From assembly GCF_000471905.2 (NCBI RefSeq), contig NW_006499435.1, positions 5,960,932 through 6,024,931 on the forward strand: a stretch of 64,000 bases of DNA, read 5' to 3'. Below the pieces are notes generated by a model. The model did no database searches. It saw only the letters and a program-made list of their open reading frames with translations, and was not told the DNA's origin. Every line of letters begins with the position of its first letter. Position 1 is the first letter of the stretch. Of this stretch, positions 11,211 to 22,971 are shown one piece after another. This DNA comes from Amborella trichopoda. Taxonomy: Eukaryota; Streptophyta; Magnoliopsida; Amborellales; Amborellaceae. The translations under genes were made by a program, and so were the position numbers.

Positions 11211-14200
11211 TCACCGATAAGGACGTCGTAACCCAGCATACACTGCATTTAGAAAGGATGGATGCATATCTTTTGTAAACACTTCAGCGTCCAGCTTCTC
11301 TATATGCAGCCAGATCTGCAACATATCAGAAGACATCACAATTTTAGTGTATAAGATCAGTAGCTACCCCAATCCCCAAGGGGAAAATAATAATATATTA
11401 GCATCTCATGAATAGCCTTTCTCTGAGGAACCAACATGTAGACAATCCACTGGGAAAGGAAAAAGAATGCAACATTATTACCTCAGAAGCGTACTGCCTA
11501 GACAGAGCCTTGACATATCCCAGCGTACAGTGGCACCAATGCTCTTCTTCTTGTGTGTCATGGCCATTAATTTCACCTCCCCTAGCAAACATCAACCGTC
11601 CAAGAAAAAAAACATGCAATAAAGTAAAGTGAATGAAAATAACACAATTGGATCTCATACATGGAACAGCAACTAAATGGATTATTTACCGGTTAGATTT
11701 TTTGTTCTCATCATCATCCACGTCCATTTTGGATGATTCTTCATCATCAAGATCTAACTGGATGTGATCATTATGCTTGTCACAATAGACGCGAGGAAGG
11801 CATTCCATCAGCACATTTGCCAAGCTTTTGTACAAAGATATGAACATTGCCTGTATTGCATGGTACAAAATGAAAAAATAATCATTTGAAACAATACTTC
11901 TAGGTGACACATGCAATATAATAAGTGATCTGTATATAGAACAATCATTTAAAAAGAAATAAATGAAAACAATACAACAGCCCACTATATCGAATGAAGG
12001 GAGCAAAGAACTATATACAAGGTCAAAAGCATGAAAACATGAGCCATAGGATACCTCATTTTCAGTGATGGCCCGTGAAAGGAGGGCCTGCTTAGCCTCC
12101 AAAGATTCCTGCAGAGAAACTGCCTCTTCTTTTGCTTTCTCTGCAAATGCTTTCAAGCGCTTCAATCTCGAAGGGGGTTCAGCTTGAATAGGTTCTCCAT
12201 CCACTACTTCAAGCCTTGATTCGGCAGCATCTGATTCAGCTTGGGCCTCAGCTGCAGAAGCTTCAGCAGAAACAATGCTTTTCTCGAGAGAAGATATCTC
12301 TTTTCTCAGATCACGAATGCGGTTGTATGTTTTGCCCACAGCATTTCTCAGAATCTAACAAATACAAGATATGGAAGAAGCTGAATGAGTGAATCTAAAC
12401 ACATAATGAAGACAACCAAAGTCAACAAACAAATTTCCAAGGGAACAATGTTCCATGGATATCAATTCAATGGATTATAGAAAACAATAGTCCATTGGGG
12501 TCATCACTATCCTCTGAATTGAGAGAGAGAGACAGGAAGGGACGGAGGGAACCCCCCGAGGGAGAGAGAGAGAGACAACAGAACAGGTAGGTTCCACTCA
12601 CCCCCATATCTCTATTATTTCATCCAATGGTGATGACTCCAATGGACTACTTTTTCACCCATTGTCCAATGGAGTACAGTATACAATCCCTAAAGGTTAG
12701 AAAAAAAAAAAAAGCCACGATAAATCACTGGGCAGCACATATATCAACTGGGTCAATCCATTTTAGATTGGCAGAGTGAGATTGTACTGGCTCTTACAAC
12801 AATCTCAATAGGATAGGTCATTTGAAAGGGAGGAGCACACGGTACCTCCCATGGACGATCAGATGTATGAAATTGTTTAACATTAGCAGGAGAGAAAACC
12901 CAACTGATGATGGATAGATTTGAGACCAAGCGGTAACCCATCATGCGGTCGATGGTTAAGGCAGTCATCTGAGCACTGTTCTTCCAATACAAACTCACTT
13001 CGTCTATAAGCCACACCTGCTTTTCCTGATCTGGACATAGCTTAGAGATGACTTGACCGTATCTCTCTAACACATTAACAAGATGAGTGAAGCTTTTTGA
13101 TCCAATATCTAGGAGAGTCTGAACAACCACCTCAAGTGCAACTTTTGGGCCATGGGTTGGTACAATAGCTTCTTCTAACCACGATATAACTTCACGAGCA
13201 GTTTTCCTTCCTCTGACCATGGTGCAAAGGTTTTCTGAGAGGGAGTGCTCCTCACTATCCCCAGCACTATATTTAAAGGAGGGCCCACCGTTGGGTGGAA
13301 GCAATTCCTCTAATGTTGAGGCATTCTCTATGCTCTGCATGAAATTGATAATTTCAATTTTTTACAAATAAAAAAAAAAGAGTAGAAACACCAGTCAAGC
13401 AAAATTCAAGATGATAGTTTGAGAAATACTAAATCAATAATCACGACCTGCTTTATTTTATCCCAGTATGATAAACGGACTTCTCTTTCCAACACTTCCT
13501 GAACGAAAACACGTTGTGGGGCCCATTTAGGAAGGTCTAAGCAATGAGCCCACTCTTCCCATTGCCAAATAAATTGAAAATTTGACCTATAACCATAAGG
13601 TAAATTATAAATGGGGAGTACATAGCATAAACCAAAGAAATATATCGTGATGGTGAAAAAAGCTTCAATTATAATTAAACCAAAAGACTTACAAGTGATG
13701 CGAAAACCAGAGGACAAGCCGCGTGCGGCATTCCATATCCAAGTCACCAACCCTTTCAAAGATAGCACGAACTGCTCCTGCCACAACTGCAGGAAAAGCT
13801 CCCGGAAGGGCCTAAAAGAAAGAATTAAAACGTAGTGAAAATAATGGAGAACAAAGCACAAAGAAGTTAAGGGAAAATGGATACAGATTCATACAGTGCC
13901 ATGTTTCTTGAGCAATAAGAATTTATCTCCAATATCAGAAACATTCTCATAATGAAGATGCATGTTGATTTTCCAATGTCCACAAAGATCTCGAGTTCTT
14001 GGAGACAGCACCAACCAAGAGGTCAAGCTTTTCTCAAATTGAAGTTAAAAAACAATCTAGGTTATGCCATTTCTGCAGACTCTTCAGCATGTACACAAGA
14101 CCTCTCTTCATCTTTTGCAAAAAAAATTTGATTGAGTATTTATCTTTTGCAATTATAATTGCGAAATCATGGATTGATAGGGAAGCACAAAAGAACTCTA

Positions 14201-17200
14201 CTGCGTCCATTTCATTTGTCAACCAGGCCTTTTGATTTTGGAAGAGAGATCTAGGGCTTGAATCTTCCTCATGCAAACCAAGCTGAACCACACGATAGAG
14301 GGTGCATTTTGGAAGTATGGTTCATTTTAGATTGAACATAAAATCAATAGACAAACATAACATTGCCACGTGCCACAAAACAAGCCTTGCACTTATATCC
14401 ACAGACCAACAAATATGTTTCTTTTTTGGCTAAGTAACAAATATGTTATTTGATGTACTTTGGCAAAAAAACAATTTAGAAAAATCTAAAGGAAAAAGAA
14501 ATTTCAATAAGGAAACTTGGTGGTATAGTGATGAGGTTCAGAAGGCTATTAGCGAAAAAATATCATGTTATAAAACTTGGCAATGTAATAGAAACAACGA
14601 TCAAAACATAGAAGAATATAAATATGCTAAGAAAAATGCTAAATAAATGGAAAGTAAGGCTAAAATAATCTATATAGTAAATTGGGAACAAGAGAAGGTG
14701 AAAAAAATGTCTTCAAATCAGCAAAAATGAGAGAAAAAATGTATGGATCTAGACCATATTAAATGCATTAAGAGTGATGAGCAAAAGGTCTTGGTGAAGG
14801 ATGAAGAGGTCAACGAAGGTAGAGAGTTCATTTTCAAAAATTATTAAATGACAAATACAATGGGAACATAACGGTAGCAGGAACTATTGGTATAAATGAG
14901 GGTGGAGGTCATAGAGACATTTGTAGGATTAGGATATCGGAAATGAAAGAAGCTTTGAAAATGATGAAGATAGGAAAGGCTTTAGGACCACCAAATGGTA
15001 GCCTGATAGAGGTTTGAAAGTGTATAGGGGAGATTGGCATTGACTGGCTGACGAAGTTGTTCAACAAGATATTGAGAACAAAGAAAATGCCAGATGAATA
15101 GAGGAAAAAAATTGTGGTACCTATTTACAAGAACAAATGAGACATACAGAATTGTACAAACTATCGAGCGATCAAGGTTATGAGTCATACTACGAAGCTC
15201 TGGGAGAGAGTGATTGAGCAACGACTGAGGCATGAAACGAATGTATCTGAAAATCAATTTGGTTTCATGCCAAGCAGGTCAACAACTAAGGCTATTTTCC
15301 TACTTAGCCAATTGATTGAGAAATTTAGGGAGAAGAGAAAAGACCTCCACATGGTCTTTACTGACATAGACAAAGCTTATGATAGAGTACCTCAAGATTT
15401 GATTTGGTGGATATACAACATCGACTTAGTGAGATATATGTACGATGGAGCGCTTACTAACGTACAAACCAATGGTTTAAAAAACGGATCGGTGATCCGG
15501 ATCGGGCTTCCAAAAAACCGATCCGGATCGGGAATCGGGTGAATCGGTCAGAATAAAGCTTAAAAAAAATTCGAAAAAATTATTAAAATTCATTACAAAT
15601 ATTTTTTTTTAGGAATTCAATAAAAAATGAGGGTACTCCATTAAGAATTTTCATATTTTTGAATGAATATGCGAATATTGATACGTTCTTTCCCTGCATG
15701 AACCGCCATTCAGCATTTAATTTACAGTATTTCGTGCTCATCCCTACACTGTTGCTGTTGGGACTCGATATGTGAATAATATGGCTGGGATAGGGTGGCC
15801 TCAGAATCATCATCTCTCTCATTTTCTCTTTGAATAATATGGATTAAAAAAAAAAATACAAATTTTCAAAAAAATCGATCATGGATTAAAAAAAAATCAC
15901 AAATTTTAAAAAATTCTATCATGGATTACAAAAAAAATTCGATCATGGATTAAAAAAAAAAATACACAAATTTTACTAAAAATTACAATACATGGATTAC
16001 ATAAAATTCAATCATGGATTACATNNNNNNNNNNNNNNNNNNNNNNNNNNNNNNNNNNNNNNNNNNNNNNNNNNNNNNNNNNNNNNNNNNNNNNNNNNNN
16101 NNNNNNNNNNNNNNNNNNNNNNNNNNNNNNNNNNNNNNNNNNNNNNNNNNNNNNNNNNNNNNNNNNNNNNNNNNNNNNNNNNNNNNNNNNNNNNNNNNNN
16201 NNNNNNNNNNNNNNNNNNNNNNNNNNNNNNNNNNNNNNNNNNNNNNNNNNNNNNNNNNNNNNNNNNNNNNNNNNNNNNNNNNNNNNNNNNNNNNNNNNNN
16301 NNNNNNNNNNNNNNNNNNNNNNNNNNNNNNNNNNNNNNNNNNNNNNNNNNNNNNNNNNNNNNNNNNNNNNNNNNNNNNNNNNNNNNNNNNNNNNNNNNNN
16401 NNNNNNNNNNNNNNNNNNNNNNNNNNNNNNNNNNNNNNNNNNNNNNNNNNNNNNNNNNNNNNNNNNNNNNNNNNNNNNNNNNNNNNNNNNNNNNNNNNNN
16501 NNNNNNNNNNNNNNNNNNNNNNNNNNNNNNNNNNNNNNNNNNNNNNNNNNNNNNNNNNNNNNNNNNNNNNNNNNNNNNNNNNNNNNNNNNNNNNNNNNNN
16601 NNNNNNNNNNNNNNNNNNNNNNNNNNNNNNNNNNNNNNNNNNNNNNNNNNNNNNNNNNNNNNNNNNNNNNNNNNNNNNNNNNNNNNNNNNNNNNNNNNNN
16701 NNNNNNNNNNNNNNNNNNNNNNNNNNNNNNNNNNNNNNNNNNNNNNNNNNNNNNNNNNNNNNNNNNNNNNNNNNNNNNNNNNNNNNNNNNNNNNNNNTAA
16801 AAAAAAAAAAAAAAAAATAAAACTGTACGGCACTCGCCGATTCCATACAGTGAATCGGCGATTCACTGTACAGAATCGTCCGGTTCTCTCTAGAACCGGA
16901 CGATTTCCGATTTTTTAGGCGATCCGGTCCCCTTTTCACGATTTCCGAGTCGAACCGGGCAAGTCCGGTTCGACTCGACGTTTTTTAAAACACTGGTACA
17001 AACAACTAGTGGAGAGAAGAATGAGTTTCCAGTAACAATATCTACATCCGCATTGAGCCCGTACCTGTTTGTCTTAGTTATAGATGACTTAACTAGGCAC
17101 TTACAAGATGAGATATTGTGGTGCATGTTGTTCACAGATGAAATAGTTTTGATCGATAAGACCCGAAACGGCATCAACACAAAGTTAAAACTTTTGAAGG

Positions 17201-20200
17201 ATGCTCTAGAATCCAAAAGTTTTAAAATTAGCCGGATTAAGACAGTTTAGTAATAAGACGAATATAGACAAGGAAGTAGTTAAGATTGACGGTCAAGAAG
17301 TATCAAAAAGACTGCATTTTCCATATCTTGAGTCGATAATCCAAGAAAATGGAGAGATTGAGGAAGATGTCGCACACATAATTAAAGCTAGGTGAGCGAA
17401 GTGCAGATGTGTAACTATAATTTTATGTGATCGTCGCATATCAAGGAAGCTGAAGGGCAAGTTCTATACGACAGCTGTGAGACCAACTTTGATCTACAAG
17501 GCAGAATGTTGGGCAGATAAAAAACAATATACCCATAGAATGAGTGTAGCGGAGATGAGGATGTTGAGAAGGATGAGTGGCAAGACAAGAAGGGATAGAG
17601 TTTGAAATGAATCCATTCGAAAAATTTAGGTGTGGCACCAATAGGCGATAAGATGAGAGACAATAGACTTAGATGGGCGGGCCATGTGTGGCGCAGAAGT
17701 AGTACAGCACTTGTTAAGAGGCGAATTAGTTCAAGTAGAAGGCTCGAAAAGGGCAAGGGACAAGTCCAAAAAGACCTGGTTAGAAGTAGTCTGAAAAGAT
17801 AAAAGGACTTATGGCCTTACTGAGGGTATGATCTTTAATGAAACAAAATGGCGGACCAAGATTAGTATAGCTCATAGTTAGCAATTCGACGATTAATCAC
17901 CGAATTTTTCAAAAAAACGACACATTTTTAAACACGTTTTACACACCGGTTTTTTGAAAAATTCATCCAAAAAACGTGTATTTTTCATAATACCGTTAAA
18001 AACACGATTTTTTGTAAAAACGAATCAAACGGGTCCAAAAAAACTTCTACGAAAATTTCTAGAGAGAGAAGGGGGAACTGCTATCAAACCACTGTGAAAA
18101 AGCCCCGCTCAAATCTGGGCACTCCCTCCCCCCCCTTTGCAAAGAACTCTATCAAATCGCTGTGAAAAAATGATTTGATTTTGGTTTGATGGATCTTTGA
18201 AGTGGCTTTAATGGTGGCTCTGAGTCTTGCGCTGGTTTACTATTACAGTGCTTCAAATTTGCATTCAACAATCAAGCAGACCTCTTATGAGGTGCACCAC
18301 CCAAATCAACCTCCCCAAAAGGACATGGGGCATTTCCATGGCTCGAGCTTTGGCCATGGGTCCTCTTTTTTAGCTCATCAATGGCTGGTTTTGCCTTGTT
18401 AATGAGCCAATCCACTGCTTTGCTCGGCCTATCATAACCACGCCAATCTTGAACATCATAGAACTGAATAGCTGTATGAGCAGTGAGGCGGACACACCTA
18501 TCTCTCGGCCCTTTCACTGTACAGACCTTGCTGTGCCGATCTTTCCAACCTATGGCTCTCACTATATGACCGCCTTCGACTTCCACTATCTCACCTCTGC
18601 CTCCTCTCGACTGAAAGCTCAGCCTTCGCCTCTGGTTTTCTGATGAGTTTTCCGGCTGGTTCCCCAGTGATATTTCACCAGAAGTTTGAGCATTGTTAGG
18701 GAAAGGAGAGAGCCATGGGGTTTGGTAATGATGATGAGTTTGAGAGAGAGGGTGTTGAAAGAAAGGGGGAAGATTCAGAGGTGGTTTCCTCTGGTTGAGA
18801 TTTGGGTCTCTTTCCCCTTCCAGATTTGGGTCTTGAAGTGATTAATCTCAAAGGATGTATGCACTGTTAATTACTTCATGGTGAACCAGAGATGAGCTTC
18901 TACGGCAACGGCGGAGATGCACCAAAGTGCAAGAAAGCTCAACATCTTAGTAGTGTTAATCGTCTCTCTCTAAATTGATTTTTCACAGAGGTTTGATCCG
19001 AAAATTAGTGAATCCGAAAATTTCTAGAGAGAGAAGGGGGAACTGCTATCAAACCCTGTAATATTTCGGCTTGATCTAGCTTTTCTTTATATGGTGTATT
19101 TTTTTATATGTATTTAAGTAGGTTTGATATGGTGTATTTTTTTTATATGTATTTATCCGATTTTTTTACTCTGATTTTTTGAGCCTAGTCCGATATATTG
19201 GCGATATCTTTACATGAAGTATTTTTGCCGATCCGTATTTTTTATCCGATTTTTTCATTTGACTTTTTAAAATAAAAAAGAATTTTTTCCAATTTTAAGG
19301 TAAGCCGATTTATTGAAAGTCCCCGACTCCAATTAATTGGTAAAAGGCTATGATGATGATGATGTACTTTGCCAAATATTCCTTATTTTAACATTGTGGA
19401 ATTCAAGCTTGGGGCTAGCCAAGATATTAATACATTATTATTTTGAAGATACTAAAAAATCCAACTCGATACGAAGGAACCATCACAGGGGAAACAACAA
19501 ACTTCTTTTACCTTGCAAAGATCAATTATGACCAGTGTGTAGTAAATTGGCTTGAAGGCTGGTTGAGGAAGCAAAAGAAGCTGCACCAAAACAAGTATCA
19601 GGATTAATCAATCAATATTCTCACGAGGTCAAGTACAAGGATTCGAATATGGCATATAAAGAGACCCCACATACTACAAAAGCTGTTCTGTGGTGTTTCA
19701 AAACCAACAAAGCTAATGTGGCACCCCTTGAACAATGTATGATAGAAATGGTACATTGTACAATTATAAATGCTCTTTACGTCAATTTCGAACACCTTAC
19801 CATAGTTTTACCCTTTTTTCTTTTCTGATATTTTTGATATTTACTGATTATTAAATCTCATGTTTGATTTGCACTTCAAATAAGGCTCAGACGATGATGC
19901 TGTTTGATTTGCGCTGCTGGGAACTTATAAAAGTTTATATTACATCTAAGCAATGACAATGTTGGTGTTTACTAGTTAATAATCTTGTGGTTAATTTACA
20001 CTGCTGGGAACTCGTTCTCAGCAAATGAGGTGATGAGAAGTAAAGTTTTCACACTCATTAATTACAAACCATGGGTCAGTTAGCAATACTGATGATAATG
20101 ATTAACCATGGAGAAACTTATTATACAAACCCATATAGACAAGCAAATCAACAGTACAATTTACCTGTGAAAATATTGTCTCTGCCATCAAATACTCGTA

Positions 20201-22933
20201 GCGAAATGGTACAGGCAAGCCCACCATATAGGCAGCACATTCTTTGCGGCTAACTTTGCAAACAACAGGACACAAACAAATGAGGAACTCAAAAAAATTA
20301 GTTCATGTAAGCATGCACGAGCCTCTCTCCACAGTGATCATGATGAAGATTTAAAACCATGTCACTACCCATTCAGAAATAGAAGAATGATGCAACAGAG
20401 AGAATACAAAGAAGCCATATTGCTTCCCTTACTGGGGTATGGTTTTGGAAGATAGTGAAAGTTAATGAATAACTTTTAGTATTGCATATATAAAAAGTAC
20501 AGTAAATCATATCTGAAATAAAATGTAGGTTTGGCTTGACCTATTAAGGGAGAGTACTTTTCCACGAGATGAAAAGGGTAGAGAATGAAACCAGTAATTT
20601 TGTGGTCTTCTTTACCATGAAAAATGTTATTTCCACTTTTTGATCAATCAACAATGAGTTTTATATTTCAAAAAGAAAAAATAATAGAACAAATGCTTAA
20701 TTGCAATCTACTGCAGCATACCCAAGAGCTATACAATTCTAAAAATGGTTACCATGCTCCACTTCCAACCAGGTGCTACCAATTTTTCACATAACTTCCT
20801 TCAACTCTAACTTCATAAAAGCATGTCATCAAACTCATTAAGAATTTAAGATAAATCATAATAATGCCATTCTAAGTATGAGTTTGAATATAATGCTTTT
20901 GCACAAAAAACATTGTGTCATGCAAAATGAAGATGACAAGGGTCTCGAGCCCTATAACTTTTTATAATGCAGTTGTTTAATTCATATTTACTGCTTGCAT
21001 GGACCAAGAAACAACTAGGAGAATCCTATGAAATGATGTTTAATGTAGACAAACCAGCCATTCAGGTACATAAGCACATCGAGCAAATACTCCTCAACAA
21101 TGAAGCGATCGATTGGCTGCATATTCTGCAATCAAGCAAACAAAAAAGAAAGTTCACTTAATGGACAATAAGGTAAGAAACCAAATGCTATTTCTCAATA
21201 GCCACATAGACAACAATAAATATCCTTTGGGTAAATCACTATTATAAAACCCACCTACAAATTAACAACCAAACACAGTGCAGTCTTCCCCTTGCTCATG
21301 TATATGTAGTATGGTCAATACTGAAAGGTTTCCCATGTGAGTGTGCATTTTCATGTAGTACAAGTGCAAAACTTTATGGAAGGTAATATGAATTTTAATT
21401 ACATAACTCACATCCAATTATGGTTTCATTATATAAACAAATCCACCATTTCAATGAAATCTTAGGTTAAGCATACATCGAGTTACACTATATTGCACGC
21501 ATGCAAAGAGGCATACAAGACGCCAGGCTATGGAGGTGGGCATCTAGACAATCGGTTAATCTTTGCACACAATAACACTACAAGTTCACTGCTCAGATGA
21601 TGTGGCAAAATGAGACTGAGAGCGCGAAAGATCCTAAATCTCTTCCAGGATGAGTAACAGCATGGAGGCTCCTATTGTGTCCAGGTAATGACCCTGAAAG
21701 AGTTGCCCCACATCCAATGAACCAGAAAACAATGAGCTTAATGATCCTAACCCAGCTTAAGGTGCTCTAGATTTCATAGTACTGGCTCACTCTTCCCCAC
21801 GACAACCCAAAACAAGTCAAGCGACTAGCCTTTGTCTCTACATCTACATAAAATCCTGAAGGCCCCAGAATCCCCAAAGAGCTCATATTAAAATTGGGCC
21901 TTACAATTCCTTGAGGGGGCAACTAGTAGGCTGGCACATGAGATGACTTGAGTCATACTGCAAGCCATTGAGTTCCATCCATTTAATACGTCCTGCACAT
22001 CTTGGAACTCATGGAGGACAAGGCTTAAGGATTCACTGCCTCCCTCCCACCCTCTCTCCCAAACTGAAGACTTTAATGGATATTTCTTTTTTTTGGAATG
22101 TGATTTTAGTGGACATTAACACATTAAAAAAAAGATCTTTTTCATTTATCTCTAAATAAAGATTTCTCATGCACCTCGGAGATCAACTCAGATAATCCCA
22201 ATGAGAAACTTGCTAGTTTTTTTCAGGTCATAAGTAAGCTAGTCTGAAGGCTAACTGAAAAACAAGATTAACGATAGTCAGCGTGCAGCTGAGTGGACAA
22301 AAGTATCTATACTTTTCAATTGAAAGGGCATTTATTCACAACTTTTTCAAAATATTTGTTTCCTAATGGCTCGAAGGCATCATTTGGTCAACTTTGATGC
22401 ACTCTGGGAGTTGGGCACACCATGTCAGATGATCATTTCTTTTATTTTTTAAGGGGCTCAATTGTTAATTTCTAATATGCAACTAAAATATGTGAGAAAC
22501 ACTCAATCAACCCTCAAATCCACATAGGTAATGTACCATGAGAATTGGTAGTCCAACCTCATTTGCTTCCATTTTGTCACTGTACATTTTATCCCCCATA
22601 GAAAGGCCCATGGGCAGCAGCTCAGTCAAATATGTTCATTGTGCCCATCCAATCTCATTACCAACGCTTTAGAGTGGGTTTAATGTTTATGTGTATGTGC
22701 ATGACATGAAACCTCATTTTAAAAAAATTAGAATGGATACACTTCAAGCCCACGCGTTTGGAACCTCATAAATGCATAGGTTGACCATAGAATGCATAAA
22801 ATTAAGGGCATAGACTAAGGCAATAAAAAAGAGTTCGTGTTGCAAGTATGTCAGTACGGATAACAATTTATAAGTTTAGTATTAACTTTATTCTCGAGTT
22901 TTCTCTTGTTTCCCTTTCTCATTTCTTACAATA

Positions 22934-22971
<38 letters not shown>

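Larger units (their letters stand above)
15470..16995. mobile_element. Non-autonomous hAT element inserted in the LINE RT domain
   Basis: An 8-bp duplication GTACAAAC flanks it exactly (15462-15469 and 16996-17003). The ends are inverted: CAATGGTTTAAAAAACG at the left, and CAGTGTTTTAAAAAACG when the right end is read in reverse (14 of 17 match). The 8-bp duplication and CA(A/G)TG ends are hAT hallmarks. Subterminal regions are rich in GGATCGG/CCGGTTC motifs. No transposase is visible, but 773 N lie inside, so the true length and content are unknown. Related sequence lies near 44830-45330 and as a short element at 57910-58197. Confidence 0.85.
17873..19330. mobile_element. Non-autonomous element A carrying a TCP gene fragment
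   Basis: This element interrupts the LINE close to its 3' end. Its outer parts match element B at about 30050-31330. Both start near GTTAGCAA(T/G)TCG, continue with A/T-rich text with CACG/ACGC motifs, and end with a shared block of about 170 bp containing TTTTTTGAGCCTAGTCCGAT and TATTTTTGCCGATCC. The middle differs: A carries a TCP-like fragment, B does not. Imperfect inverted termini around AGTCGG/CCGACT are suggested, but no target duplication was resolved, so the superfamily is open. Confidence 0.6.
14430..19365 (+). pseudogene. RTE-like LINE (non-LTR retrotransposon), degenerate and interrupted twice
   Basis: The LINE body is 14430-15469, 16996-about 17870 and about 19325-19365, all plus strand in ABH1 intron 12. 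Recognisable pieces are the endonuclease-RT linker ([13 protein letters not shown]), the RT core ([35 protein letters not shown]), the catalytic-box region ([11 protein letters not shown] in place of the usual FADD) and the C-terminal [11 protein letters not shown] region. The 3' end has the plant RTE-type CCCGACTCCAATTAATTGG followed by a GATGATGATGATG tail. Multiple stops and frameshifts show it is dead. The acidic pair of the RT active site reads D-E instead of D-D. The endonuclease portion is missing (5' truncation). Confidence 0.85.

Noticed and set aside
15992..16939. Open frames of about 300 codons on both strands
   Set aside because: They run across 773 N; only a few real codons flank the gap.
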